From an uncultured Bacteroidota bacterium (GTDB lineage: Bacteria > Bacteroidota > Bacteroidia > Chitinophagales > Chitinophagaceae), in contig CAILLK010000068.1 of assembly GCA_903835005.1 (NCBI GenBank), positions 1 through 46,406 of the forward strand: 46,406 nucleotides of DNA. Reading direction: 5' to 3'. Of this stretch, positions 25,276 to 34,598 are shown in pieces (the first letter of the stretch is position 1; every line of letters begins with the position of its first letter). The notes beneath the pieces are model-generated. The model ran no database searches. It was given only the letters and a program-made list of their open reading frames with translations, and was not told where the DNA came from. Both the position numbers and the translations under genes were made by a program.

Positions 25276-28200
25276 TTATTTTTCAATAACAAAATGGAAG
25301 ACTTTATGTTCTGTTCCCGAACTTACATTCAGCAGATACATTCCGTTGGCCAAAGAATTACTTAATGAAATCTGCTCATTCAGGCTACCATTCTGGGTGG
25401 TTGCATTCTGCTTGTAGATTACCTGACCCAGCATATTGGTGATTTCCAGCGAAACAACTTCATCTGTTGTTATACCCAGCGAACCGGAGATGGTAAATAA
25501 GCCACTGTTAGGGTTAGGAATCAGTTTCAGATTGCTGTTTTCAAAATTAACCGGCTGAACACCTACATTATGAATCTTTAATGTAATAGATTTTGGTGTA
25601 ATTGTAGCACCGCATGTACTTGTTGCAGTAACCAGTACAGTAACAGAATCCTGGTCATTAAAGCCTGTGCTGCTGTATACCGATGTGGTAGCACCCGCAA
25701 TATAGGTTACATTTTTCAACCACTGGTATGCAACAGAAGTGCCTCCACCGGTAACATGTGCAGTTAACACTACACTGTCGCCCTGGTTAATAGTTCCTGC
25801 AGGCGTTCTTGTAATAGTAACAGTTGGTGTAAACAGTGTATCTACAAAAATCACTGCGCTGTCATTCATATTACGGTTACATGTAGTAAGCGGATTTGTA
25901 CCAATAACTGTATAGGTACCGGGAGGTGTTAGCAGACCGAAATCAAGCGGACTGCCATTGCCTGCTATATAAGAACCAACTGTTGAGGTTCCTTTATACA
26001 ACTGGTAATGAATCCCGGAATCAGAATGGCTGAGACCAACATGAAGGCCGGTATCGCCAACGCAATAACCACCGCCACCGGTTACATTATAAGCCACAGG
26101 CAACGCAATTGCAGTAATTGTTTCGCTGCCGGTCATCATGCGCGAGCATCCGGTAACAGTATTGGTAGCCATAACTGTATAAGTTCCGGCTGTGGTTTTC
26201 AATCCGAAATCGAGCGATGAGCCAGTACCTGGCATTGCACTACCAGACATTGAAGTATCAACATATAACTGGTAAGTGATTAATGAATCAGAACCACTAA
26301 GTCCGATATGCAGGCCAGTACCTCCTGAGCAATAGCTTCCACCACCAGAAATGGTATAAAGCGTTGGCAAAGGCTTAACCGTAAACGATGAAGTGGTATT
26401 ACAACCTGTAGGTAATGTGTAAGTAACTGTAAGAGCACCTGCAGTAATACCCGTTACAATACCTGAACCTGTACCAACGGTAGCCAGAGACAGATTGGAG
26501 GAGCTCCATGTGCCACCGGTTGATGCGTCAGCTAATGCAGAAGTAAGGCCTGCACAAACAGTTGTAGTTCCTGTTATTGAAGCAGGTAATGGGTCTACTG
26601 TTACACTCAAAGCCGATTTACAACCTGTAGGCAATGAATAATAAATGGTAGAGGTACCCAATGCAGAACCGGTCAAAGAACCAGTGCCCGGACCAACAAT
26701 TGCAACCGATGGGTTGCTGCTGCTCCACAAACCACCTGATGTAGTATCTGTAAACGCATGGGTAGCACCCAGACAAACGTTTACATTTCCTGAAACAGGA
26801 GCCGGGTTCATATTTACTGTAATAGCTGTAATGGAAATACAACCATCAGGCAATGTATAGGAGATAATTGCCGAACCAGGCGTTACACCGGTTACAACAC
26901 CTGTAGAAGAACCTATTGTAGCTACAGATGTAGCAGCAGAGGTCCAGATACCTGCAGAAAGACTATCTGCAAGGGTAACTGTAAGACCGGTACAAACATT
27001 ATTTATACCAGTAATCGGTGCAATCGGGTTAACAGTAACCGGGGTTGTTGCAATACATCCGGTAGCTGATATTGTATAAGTAATAGTTGAGTTACCTCCC
27101 GAAATACCAGAAACAACACCGGAAGAAGATCCGATAATGGCAACAGTAGTGTTACTGCTGCTCCATGTACCCGATGGCGTTATATCGCTCAGAGTGCCTG
27201 TAGCGTCCTGACATACAACCGGAGTACCTGCTATTGTTGCCGGTAACGGATTAACCGTTACTGTAGCAAGACTGATGCAGCTTGTACCTAATGAATAAGT
27301 AATTGTAGCAGTACCTGCACTCACACCACTTACTATTCCGGTACCAAAGCCAACTGAAGCTACAACAGGGTTGCTGCTGTACCATCCGCCGCCGCCTATA
27401 CCACTTAAAGTAGTTGTTGATCCCTGGCATACTCCCAAAGTACCGGTAATGGATGCCGGTGGAGGGTTGACAGAAACTGAAGCAGTAGCGATACAGCCGG
27501 TAGGTAAAGTATACGTAATTGTAGTTGCGCCTAAGGTAACAGCAGAAACCAAACCGGATAATGAACCGATAGTAGCAACCGATGGGTTACTGCTGCTCCA
27601 GGTTCCACCGGGTATATTACCCACAAGTGGTGAAGGTAAACCCAGGCAAATAGATGTTGCGCCTGAAATAAGTGGCAGCGGGTTAACTGTTAAACTTGAT
27701 GAAGTAACACAACCGGTAGGAAGCGTGTAACTGATATCTACTGTACCAGCCACAATACCTGTAACAACACCGGTTGTAGCGCCTACAGAGGCCAGAGCAG
27801 GAATACTGCTGGTCCAGGTACCGCCACCTGCATCTGTTAATGCAGTTGTTGACCCCATACATACATTGGTTATGCCCGAAATCGCAGTCGGATCAGGATT
27901 AACGGTAACATTGGTGGTAATAAGACAGGAAGGAGACAACTCATAAGTAATTGTAGTTGTACCTGTAGCAATTCCGGTTACTACACCTGTTCCCGAACCT
28001 ACAGTTGCAATAGCAGGGTTCGAACTGGACCATGCGCCAAATGCAGTAAGATCTGAGAAAGTGGTATTTGTTGCAATACATGTTGTCGGTACACCAGTAA
28101 TAGGTGCCGGAGTTGAAGTAATGTTTTCAACATAAGTCACCAGACAACCTGTTGGCAGTACGTAAGAAATAGTTGCAGAACCTGCTGCAACACCTGTTAC

Positions 28201-31200
28201 AAGGCCGGTTACATCTATTGTAGCTACACCGGGATTGCTGCTTGACCAGCTGCCGCCTGTGATGAAATCAGACAGCAACGCTGTTGAACCAATACAATAA
28301 ACGGAGGTAACACCGCCTATTGGCGCTGGTAATGGATTTACAGTAAATACTGTTGTAGAATAACAACCGTTTGGTGATGTATAAGAAATAACCGGATTTC
28401 CTGCGGCTACTCCGGTCACAACACCAGCAGTAGCATCTATTGAGGCTAATGCAGGTACACTGCTGCTCCAGCTGCCACCGGAAGTACTGTTAAACAGTGT
28501 TGATGTCAATCCGGCACATACAAAATCAGTTCCTGTAATAGCACTGGGGGTCTGATTGATTATCATTAATTTACTAACAAAACATCCGTCAGTCAGCGTG
28601 TATTTTATAGTATCAATACCAACAGAACCGCCATTTACGATACCGGTTACAGCGCCAACTGATGCATTGGCATTATTACTGCTCCAGGTACCGCCTGATG
28701 TAAGATCATTCAGATTAACATTCATTCCTGTACAAACCGAGGAAGGCCCGGTAATTATAGAAGGTGAAGCATTAACCGTTAAAGCTGAAGTAATATAACA
28801 ACTGGTAGGTAAAGTATAGGTTATGGTCGGATTTCCCGCTGCAATACCCGTAACAATACCAGATGTAGCGCCAACGCTGGCAATGAATGGCTCACTGCTG
28901 GTCCAGACACCACCACCTGTATTTGTCAATGTATCGTTTAATCCTGCACATACACTTGTTGATCCGGTTATTGCTGATGGAACCGGATTAACTGTAATAC
29001 TCTTTGTAATAACACATCCGGTAGAAACAGCATAAGTAACTATTGCAGTACCTGTTGATAAGCCGGTAACTATTCCGGTACCTGAACCTATTGAAATTGT
29101 AGAACTTGTAGTAGACCATGCACCGAAGGCGGTTACATCTGAATAGCTGGTTGTAGCGCCAACACAGGCATTACTGCTGCCGGTAATAGCTGCAGGAGTC
29201 GGATAAACGGTTTCTACAACCGATACATTACATCCGGTAGGTAATGAATAGGTAATTGTTGTAGTACCCGGAGCTACTCCGGTTACCAGTCCTGAACCTG
29301 ATCCAACTGTCGCGGTTGCTGTAGTGCCACTTGTCCATGTACCACCAGATGTAACATCTGTCAGCGTTGTAGTTGAAGGCAGACAGTATAATGAAAACTG
29401 ACCTGCTATCGGGGCCGGCAGAGCATTAATGGTCATATTATAGGTAGCAATACAACCTGTTGGTAAAGTATAGGTAATAGTTACCAATCCGCCTACTACA
29501 CCTGTAACGGTAGTTGAGGTCCCTGTAGCAGTTCCTGTTGTGGCAACTGCAGTATTGCTGCTGCTCCATGTACCACCTGCCGAAGTGCAGGATAAAGTTG
29601 AATTGGAACCTGCGCAGATAACAGCAGTACCGGTAATGGATGCAGATGCGGCGTTAATGGTAACTGTAGCGCTTGTCTGGCAACCTGTAGATAAGGTATA
29701 ACTTATTGTTGTAGTTCCGACACCTGTACCGGTAACAATTCCTGTTGATGAACCTACTGTAGCTACTGATGGTGCAGAACTGCTCCATGCACCGAAGGCG
29801 GTTGCATCGTTCAGAGAAATTGTTGAACCTACACATCCTGTTCCCGGACCGGTTATTGAAGCAGGATTAGGATTAACCGTAAATGGAGTAGTAGCAATAC
29901 AGCCAACTGATGAAGTGTAGGTAATTGTGCTGATACCTGAAGACAGGCCGCTGGCCGTACCCGATGTACCAATAGATGCTACTGCAGGAAGACTGCTGCT
30001 CCAGGTACCACCGCTTGTGGCATCAGTAAGTGTAGCGTTAGAACCTACACAGACCGGTGTTGAACCACCGATTGCGGCAGGTAATGTATTAACTGTAACC
30101 GGCTGTGTAACAAAACAACCGGTAACTGGCAATGTATAAGTAATTGTAGAATTACCTGCAGCAATTGGTGTTACCGTTCCTGATCCGGTTCCTATAGTTG
30201 CAACTGATGTTGTACCGCTTGTCCATGAACCGGTACCAGATGCATCATTAAGTGTGGTAGCCACACCAATACACTCATTGAATAAACCGGTAATAACCGA
30301 CGGAACCGGATTAACAGTAATCGTAGTTGAAGTAGTACAACCAACACCTACTGAATAGGTAATTGTTGTATTTCCGGGAGTAAGTCCGGTAACAAGGCCG
30401 GTTGCTGAACCAATAGTTCCTACAGCAGTATTGCTGCTTGACCAGGTTCCTGAACCTGATTCAATAAGGTTAATTGTAGCGCCTGCAGCACATACTGTTG
30501 TTGGCCCTGAAATCGGGGCGGCAACACCGGTAAGCACAATATTGCTTCCGTTATCAGTACCATAGATACCAGGCCATGCTGATACTACTCGAACGCGGTA
30601 AACAGTACCAGGAGCAGTACCGGCTGGAACTATTGCCGTTATAGGCGATGTCATGGTACCGGTGAAACTGTCTATTATATTTGATGTAAAATTCGTTGGG
30701 AATACTCCGGCCGCATTTGAAATCTGTACATGGTAAGGACCGTTAACAGCTCCAAATGTAGTAAACGGCACGTAAATTGTAGAATTGGCCGAATTACACA
30801 AAGGACCATAAGCTGTAGGAGTTGTGGTAATAGTCGGAGTTGGTGAAAATATAGAATCACCCTGAACCGAGATATTGTCATATCGGTTGTTTCCGGAAGA
30901 ACCATTGTTCCTCCCTATGTGGTGGATACGGAATACAAGCTTAGAACAGTTATTCGCAGCCGGATCGGTAATGGAAACGGTTATTGGTGTAGGGCGATAT
31001 CCGAATGTTCCTGTTGGCATACCTGAAATCCAGGCAGAATCCAGCGCTTCAGATAATCCACTCAAACGCCAGGTAATACCACTGTCAACACTATAACTGA
31101 AAACCTGTACAGAATCTCCGCTGGTAAGGCTCGAAGATTCAGAACACCATTTTAAAACAATGTTTTTATAATTTACGGTAGGTATATAAAAATAAAGGTA

Positions 31201-32250
31201 GGTACTGTCCTGGGGATTCCGGCAACGAATACCAGGGTTAACTGTTCCTGTGCCGGGATTGGTAACTACTGATCTTGGGTTAAGCGACGGAACTCCGGCC
31301 CATTGGTCATTTACAGTATCACCGTCGGTACCTGTATAGGTACTTGTGCTTACTTCATCAAAATAAGTAGGGTTAGTCGACGATGTACCAGGGAATAAGC
31401 CCATGTGAACTTTGGCCTTGGATGAATCATGTATAAAGTAGTCTGGAGCTATGTAAGGAAAATTGGGATTGGTAAATGTTCCGGCAAAAGAATTGAAATC
31501 CCAGAAGTACATCAGCTGGCCTGCCTGGCCGGGTGTGCCGAAGCCTGTAGAAGAGATAAGTGTATCACCAGTTACAGAAAAATTATCGAACCGGTTATTG
31601 CCACTTGTTCCTGTATTGCGTCCCTTAAATGTAATACGGAAAACCAAACGCGGATTGTTATTTGCTGCCGGGTCTGTGATGGTTACCTGCCCTGCATTGA
31701 AAGTAAGATAGGTAGAACCTAATACAAGAGAAGGGACTGATAAGCCGGCTGTATTCCATGTTGCGCCGCTATCCAGGCTGTATGCATAAATCTGTGCAGA
31801 GTCACCACTGGTAGTACTTGAAGATTCAGTACCATAACGGATGGTTATATTCTGGTAATGAGTTGATGGCATATAAACAAGCAACCACATACTGTCGTTG
31901 GGGTTACGGGCCCTGAAGTAGTTACCTACTGTTGAACCTAGTGCCATACCCAAAGGTGACTGGTTAACTGTGTCATAGTCTGTTCCGGAAGCAGCAGAAA
32001 CGTCGGAATATCCAAGATAACCTGAGGATACACCTGTTGGCAATGGTTTGAATACCCATCTGGCTTTGTTGGTATCAATGGTAGAATAGGATGCCCCGAT
32101 ATTGGCAAAAGCAGGAAGGTGAAGCGTATACCCGCTGGTATAACTGTTGAAATTCCAGAAATGGATAACCTTGCTCTGGGCATTTACGGATATGTATGCT
32201 GCAAGCAATGCAGACACACACATAATGGTAGTTAGTACAACTTTTCTCAT
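25276..32250 (-). CDS. Giant T9SS adhesin with 19 Ig-like repeats
   Basis: 2324 aa. Signal peptide (1-24). Two copies of an N-terminal beta-rich domain follow (about 28-225 and 240-465), each with a FWNFNS or FWDFNS opening and ending GNNRFDN or GNNRYDN; the neighbouring 316-aa protein has the same domain. Then, from about residue 576 (near position 30525), come 19 tandem Big_2-type repeats of ~73 aa to about residue 1960 (near 26365). Each has a C...GTWSSSNPSVATVG...GIVTG...TITYTLPTGC pattern with two cysteines. Next are two YxISGGGxYC repeats, one Ig-like segment and a type A sorting domain (LKLIPNPNSGLFTI). The likely role is adhesion or matrix building, by domain content. It is transcribed alone. 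Confidence 0.92.
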   Translation of the reverse strand: MRKVVLTTIMCVSALLAAYISVNAQSKVIHFWNFNSYTSGYTLHLPAFANIGASYSTIDTNKARWVFKPLPTGVSSGYLGYSDVSAASGTDYDTVNQSPLGMALGSTVGNYFRARNPNDSMWLLVYMPSTHYQNITIRYGTESSSTTSGDSAQIYAYSLDSGATWNTAGLSVPSLVLGSTYLTFNAGQVTITDPAANNNPRLVFRITFKGRNTGTSGNNRFDNFSVTGDTLISSTGFGTPGQAGQLMYFWDFNSFAGTFTNPNFPYIAPDYFIHDSSKAKVHMGLFPGTSSTNPTYFDEVSTSTYTGTDGDTVNDQWAGVPSLNPRSVVTNPGTGTVNPGIRCRNPQDSTYLYFYIPTVNYKNIVLKWCSESSSLTSGDSVQVFSYSVDSGITWRLSGLSEALDSAWISGMPTGTFGYRPTPITVSITDPAANNCSKLVFRIHHIGRNNGSSGNNRYDNISVQGDSIFSPTPTITTTPTAYGPLCNSANSTIYVPFTTFGAVNGPYHVQISNAAGVFPTNFTSNIIDSFTGTMTSPITAIVPAGTAPGTVYRVRVVSAWPGIYGTDNGSNIVLTGVAAPISGPTTVCAAGATINLIESGSGTWSSSNTAVGTIGSATGLVTGLTPGNTTITYSVGVGCTTSTTITVNPVPSVITGLFNECIGVATTLNDASGTGSWTSGTTSVATIGTGSGTVTPIAAGNSTITYTLPVTGCFVTQPVTVNTLPAAIGGSTPVCVGSNATLTDATSGGTWSSSLPAVASIGTSGTASGLSSGISTITYTSSVGCIATTPFTVNPNPASITGPGTGCVGSTISLNDATAFGAWSSSAPSVATVGSSTGIVTGTGVGTTTISYTLSTGCQTSATVTINAASASITGTAVICAGSNSTLSCTSAGGTWSSSNTAVATTGTATGTSTTVTGVVGGLVTITYTLPTGCIATYNMTINALPAPIAGQFSLYCLPSTTTLTDVTSGGTWTSGTTATATVGSGSGLVTGVAPGTTTITYSLPTGCNVSVVETVYPTPAAITGSSNACVGATTSYSDVTAFGAWSTTSSTISIGSGTGIVTGLSTGTAIVTYAVSTGCVITKSITVNPVPSAITGSTSVCAGLNDTLTNTGGGVWTSSEPFIASVGATSGIVTGIAAGNPTITYTLPTSCYITSALTVNASPSIITGPSSVCTGMNVNLNDLTSGGTWSSNNANASVGAVTGIVNGGSVGIDTIKYTLTDGCFVSKLMIINQTPSAITGTDFVCAGLTSTLFNSTSGGSWSSSVPALASIDATAGVVTGVAAGNPVISYTSPNGCYSTTVFTVNPLPAPIGGVTSVYCIGSTALLSDFITGGSWSSSNPGVATIDVTGLVTGVAAGSATISYVLPTGCLVTYVENITSTPAPITGVPTTCIATNTTFSDLTAFGAWSSSNPAIATVGSGTGVVTGIATGTTTITYELSPSCLITTNVTVNPDPTAISGITNVCMGSTTALTDAGGGTWTSSIPALASVGATTGVVTGIVAGTVDISYTLPTGCVTSSSLTVNPLPLISGATSICLGLPSPLVGNIPGGTWSSSNPSVATIGSLSGLVSAVTLGATTITYTLPTGCIATASVSVNPPPASITGTLGVCQGSTTTLSGIGGGGWYSSNPVVASVGFGTGIVSGVSAGTATITYSLGTSCISLATVTVNPLPATIAGTPVVCQDATGTLSDITPSGTWSSSNTTVAIIGSSSGVVSGISGGNSTITYTISATGCIATTPVTVNPIAPITGINNVCTGLTVTLADSLSAGIWTSAATSVATIGSSTGVVTGVTPGSAIISYTLPDGCISITAITVNMNPAPVSGNVNVCLGATHAFTDTTSGGLWSSSNPSVAIVGPGTGSLTGSALGTSTIYYSLPTGCKSALSVTVDPLPASITGTTTVCAGLTSALADASTGGTWSSSNLSLATVGTGSGIVTGITAGALTVTYTLPTGCNTTSSFTVKPLPTLYTISGGGSYCSGGTGLHIGLSGSDSLITYQLYVDTSMSGSAMPGTGSSLDFGLKTTAGTYTVMATNTVTGCSRMMTGSETITAIALPVAYNVTGGGGYCVGDTGLHVGLSHSDSGIHYQLYKGTSTVGSYIAGNGSPLDFGLLTPPGTYTVIGTNPLTTCNRNMNDSAVIFVDTLFTPTVTITRTPAGTINQGDSVVLTAHVTGGGTSVAYQWLKNVTYIAGATTSVYSSTGFNDQDSVTVLVTATSTCGATITPKSITLKIHNVGVQPVNFENSNLKLIPNPNSGLFTISGSLGITTDEVVSLEITNMLGQVIYKQNATTQNGSLNEQISLSNSLANGMYLLNVSSGTEHKVFHFVIEK
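26365..30525 (-). repeat. 19 tandem ~219-bp coding repeats
   Basis: DNA encoding the Ig-like array of the giant adhesin. Unit length is about 219 bp with moderate divergence. The recurring core encodes GGTWSSSNP. Units 4, 7 and 12 share the variant core AFGAWS, suggesting duplication of blocks rather than of single units. Confidence 0.85.
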
Positions 32251-32266
32251 AATTTCTATTTGGGTG

Positions 32267-32311
32267 CAAAGGAAAAACTCCTATGTTACCGGAATATTAC
32301 CCGGATGTTAC
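32267..32311 (-). promoter_or_regulatory. Promoter of the giant adhesin: three GTAAYAT repeats and -7 box
   Basis: On the minus strand, GTAACAT, GTAATAT and GTAACAT lie at plus positions 32305-32311, 32294-32300 and 32283-32289, exactly 11 bp apart. Nine bases after the last repeat comes TCCTTTG (32267-32273), a -7-like box, then a short leader to the ATG at 32250. Confidence 0.6.
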
Positions 32312-32388
32312 CAGTGTTTAAACAAATAAGGAGCTGAAATTTAATTGATGGTATCAGATTCTACCCATTATACTGAGGTTACTTTTCC

Positions 32389-32433
32389 TTAACCTTGACG
32401 TAACATTATGGTAATATAAGGTGCCTTCCTTTG
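32389..32433 (+). promoter_or_regulatory. Promoter of the 316-aa gene: GTAAYAT repeats and -7 box
   Basis: GTAACAT (32400-32406) and GTAATAT (32411-32417), 11 bp apart, with a degenerate third copy at 32389-32395. Nine bases later comes TCCTTTG (32427-32433). The layout and spacing are the same as in front of the divergent adhesin gene. Confidence 0.6.
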
Positions 32434-32453
32434 CACTCAAAATCAAAAAAATT

Positions 32454-33404
32454 ATGAGAAAAAATCTATTCGTCGTTTTATTATGCCTTGCTGCAGCTTC
32501 CTTCCAAAGTAACGGGCAAACATTAATGTACTATTGGAATTTCAACACCTGGACACCACTTTATACTGCCGCAACACCAGTATCAGGTACTGCAGGCGGA
32601 TTGGGAATTTATGCTGCCATCCCTGCTGATTATGCAGCTGGAGGTTTAAGTACTGCAAATGCAGACTGGGTAGAAAAAACTATTCCTGGCGTTTCTTCTT
32701 CTTATTCCACTTATTGCGATAATACGGCAGTAGGAGATACTACCAATGCAAGAATGGGAGCTATTGCAGGCGCCGGTTTCAAAGCACGCAACCCAAACGA
32801 CAGTATGGAGCTTTTAATCTATGCCCCCACCACTGGTTTTACCAATCTCTGGATAAAATATGCTTGTGAACTTTCAAGCTACAACAGCGGTGATTCTGTA
32901 AATGTATTTTCTTACAGCAATGACAGTGGTGCTACCTGGAAAACAAGTGGCGCAGGGCTCGATCATTGGGTTGATTCAGGCAGCCTTGCCTACAGGTTAG
33001 TAAGTGTTCACGTACTTGATACTTCAGCATATAATAACAGTAAGTTCGTTTTCCGTATGAGGATGGTTGGCAGAGTTACAGGTACGACCGGAAATGACAG
33101 ATATGATAATGTTACTGTAGAGGGTACTGTAATACCCGGATTAGAAGTACCGGTATATTCTACTACCAATTATTCTTTATATCCTAATCCTTCCAAAAGC
33201 GGTAATATTGAAATTACAAGTGACCAGAATGGCGACAAGACAGTAATTATTACCAATATGTTAGGCCAGGTAGTTTTATCTGAAACAGCCAGCAACAGGA
33301 TTTTCTCAGTAAATACCGGAAATCTTCAGACCGGTGTTTATTATATTTCTATACGCGAAAATGAATCCGGCAGCTTGAGTACAATGAAATTCATGAAACA
33401 GTAA
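32454..33404 (+). CDS. Secreted T9SS protein sharing the adhesin's N-terminal domain
   Basis: 316 aa from the ATG at 32454. The frame is open from a GTG at 32421, but that codon lies inside the promoter, so the ATG is preferred. Signal peptide 1-21 (cleavage near FQSNGQT), one beta-rich domain (about 22-225, opening YYWNFNTW, with RNPNDSMELLIYAP, GDSVNVFSYSNDSGATW and TGNDRYDNVTVEG), then a type A sorting domain (SLYPNPSKSGNIEI ... KFMKQ). The domain is the same as the two at the N-terminus of the giant adhesin, which is divergently transcribed from a matching promoter. They are probably co-regulated and may act together on the surface. Confidence 0.88.
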   Translation: MRKNLFVVLLCLAAASFQSNGQTLMYYWNFNTWTPLYTAATPVSGTAGGLGIYAAIPADYAAGGLSTANADWVEKTIPGVSSSYSTYCDNTAVGDTTNARMGAIAGAGFKARNPNDSMELLIYAPTTGFTNLWIKYACELSSYNSGDSVNVFSYSNDSGATWKTSGAGLDHWVDSGSLAYRLVSVHVLDTSAYNNSKFVFRMRMVGRVTGTTGNDRYDNVTVEGTVIPGLEVPVYSTTNYSLYPNPSKSGNIEITSDQNGDKTVIITNMLGQVVLSETASNRIFSVNTGNLQTGVYYISIRENESGSLSTMKFMKQ

Positions 33405-33420
33405 ACTATCTTTTTTGCAT

Positions 33421-33449
33421 AAAAAAGCGCTTCTTCGAAGCGCTTTTTT
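33421..33449 (+). terminator. Intrinsic terminator after the 316-aa gene
   Basis: A 13-bp stem (aaaaaagcgcttc with its complement) and a very short loop with T tract, 16 bp after the stop. The A tract on the other side means it could also work on the minus strand. Confidence 0.85.
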
Positions 33450-33566
33450 TATGCCTTCTCCTGTAATTTTCCATTGATCTATTGAGTAAAAAAACCAGGT
33501 AACTGATGCCACCAATGGAACAAAACATTTCTTTTGGGGCCTGTTATAATCGGCTAAACCACACAA

Positions 33567-33599
33567 AAAAAATGCTGCAATATCAGAGCAGCATTTTTT
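33567..33599 (-). terminator. Intrinsic terminator of the glycine-zipper lipoprotein gene
   Basis: A 12-bp stem (aaaaaatgctgc with gcagcatttttt), loop 9 nt, 20 bp after the minus-strand stop codon. Confidence 0.85.
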
Positions 33600-33619
33600 G
33601 TTTTCTATACAGTTTTAGC

Positions 33620-34228
33620 TTATTTACCCGTACTATCGTTCTGTTTCTTTTTATGATCTATAAGAGCTCCTGCTCCAAGCCCTGCTGCACCACCAATAAT
33701 GCCCCCCATAATGCCACCTTTCACTGCCTGTCCTTTCTTTTTGCTATCCAGCAAGGCTCCGGCAGCAGCACCGGCTCCGGCGCCTATCAAGGCCCCTTTT
33801 GCTTTTGCACTCCATCCTTTTTTTTCTTCTGGTGCAGGTGCAGCTGTTACTGCAGGAGTGGGTGCAGAAGCAGGCGCCGCCACGGGTGATGGTTGTGCCG
33901 CAATCGGAACAGATTGTGGTGCAGATGAGTTGTTTACACCTGACGTAACATTATTACCTCCACCGTTTGAAGCATTATTCCCTGACCTTTGCTCGTGATG
34001 TTCGGATGAATGATGTTCTTCAGCCACAGCAGGTTTTTCTTTATTCACTTCCTGATTTGCATGTGCATTCACAGCGTTCATTGAGTCTATTACGTTCTTT
34101 TTGGCTATTTCAGCCTTTAAAGAATCCTCTGTTCTGGTCGTCTGTTCTGCTTCGGCCTGCTTTGTAGCGTTGCTGCCACAAGACATTAAGGCGCAGCCAA
34201 AAGCAATGGATAATACTATCTGTTTCAT
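33620..34228 (-). CDS. Glycine-zipper lipoprotein
   Basis: 202 aa. Lipoprotein signal with lipobox LMSC (cysteine 17). A charged, coiled region comes next, then a His-rich patch near 70-80 (EEHHSSEHHEQ) and an Ala/Pro-rich linker (about 105-135). The C-terminal half has two glycine-zipper membrane hairpins (ALIGAGAGAAAGALL near 145-160 and GGIMGGIIGGAAGLGAGALI near 170-190). Such zippers occur in envelope lipoproteins of unknown mechanism. Three TTTTTGAGG-type repeats lie 116-168 bp upstream of its start, a candidate LytTR control region shared with the divergent histidine kinase. Confidence 0.8.
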   Translation of the reverse strand: MKQIVLSIAFGCALMSCGSNATKQAEAEQTTRTEDSLKAEIAKKNVIDSMNAVNAHANQEVNKEKPAVAEEHHSSEHHEQRSGNNASNGGGNNVTSGVNNSSAPQSVPIAAQPSPVAAPASAPTPAVTAAPAPEEKKGWSAKAKGALIGAGAGAAAGALLDSKKKGQAVKGGIMGGIIGGAAGLGAGALIDHKKKQNDSTGK

Positions 34229-34343
34229 ATTTTTTGGTTTTTTTAAACGTTATTTATCCGACAATTATTAATGATGCATTTATGACAAAGTTTAAAAATC
34301 GAATTCCTGCATAAAGTTAAATAATAATAACCCTGTCTATAAA

Positions 34344-34396
34344 TTTTTGAGGCATAACAGGATGTTTTTTGAGGCCGAAAGGGTCTGTTTTTGAGG
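34344..34396. promoter_or_regulatory. Three phased TTTTTGAGG direct repeats (candidate LytTR site)
   Basis: TTTTTGAGG occurs three times with GAGG starting at 34349, 34371 and 34393, exactly 22 bp apart. LytTR regulators typically bind ~9-bp direct repeats with 12-13 bp between, that is 21-22 bp period. The array lies between the divergent lipoprotein and histidine kinase genes; the rest of the 370-bp gap is AT-rich and featureless. Confidence 0.6.
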
Positions 34397-34556
34397 GCGG
34401 ATTTTATTCGAAAGAATTTCATTCTCTGGAATATCCTTCTGTGGAATTGTATTTATTAAATTAATAGTAAGTATTTATTATGCTCGTTCTTCGGAGAAAT
34501 AGGTGAATTTATGTATGGTATATTCATATTTATTTTACATTTTTTTTCAATCTAAA

Positions 34557-34585
34557 TTTGTTAGAATAAACAGAATTGTATTTCG
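34557..34585 (+). promoter_or_regulatory. Probable promoter of the histidine kinase gene
   Basis: TTTG at 34557-34560 and TATTTCG at 34579-34585, spaced as in Bacteroidota -33/-7 promoters, 13 bp before the start codon. Confidence 0.45.
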
Positions 34586-34598
34586 CGGTTAAATAGTT

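Noticed and set aside
26365..30525. Possible CRISPR-like array
   Set aside because: The ~219-bp units are translated continuously into Ig-like repeats; there are no short identical repeats with unique spacers.
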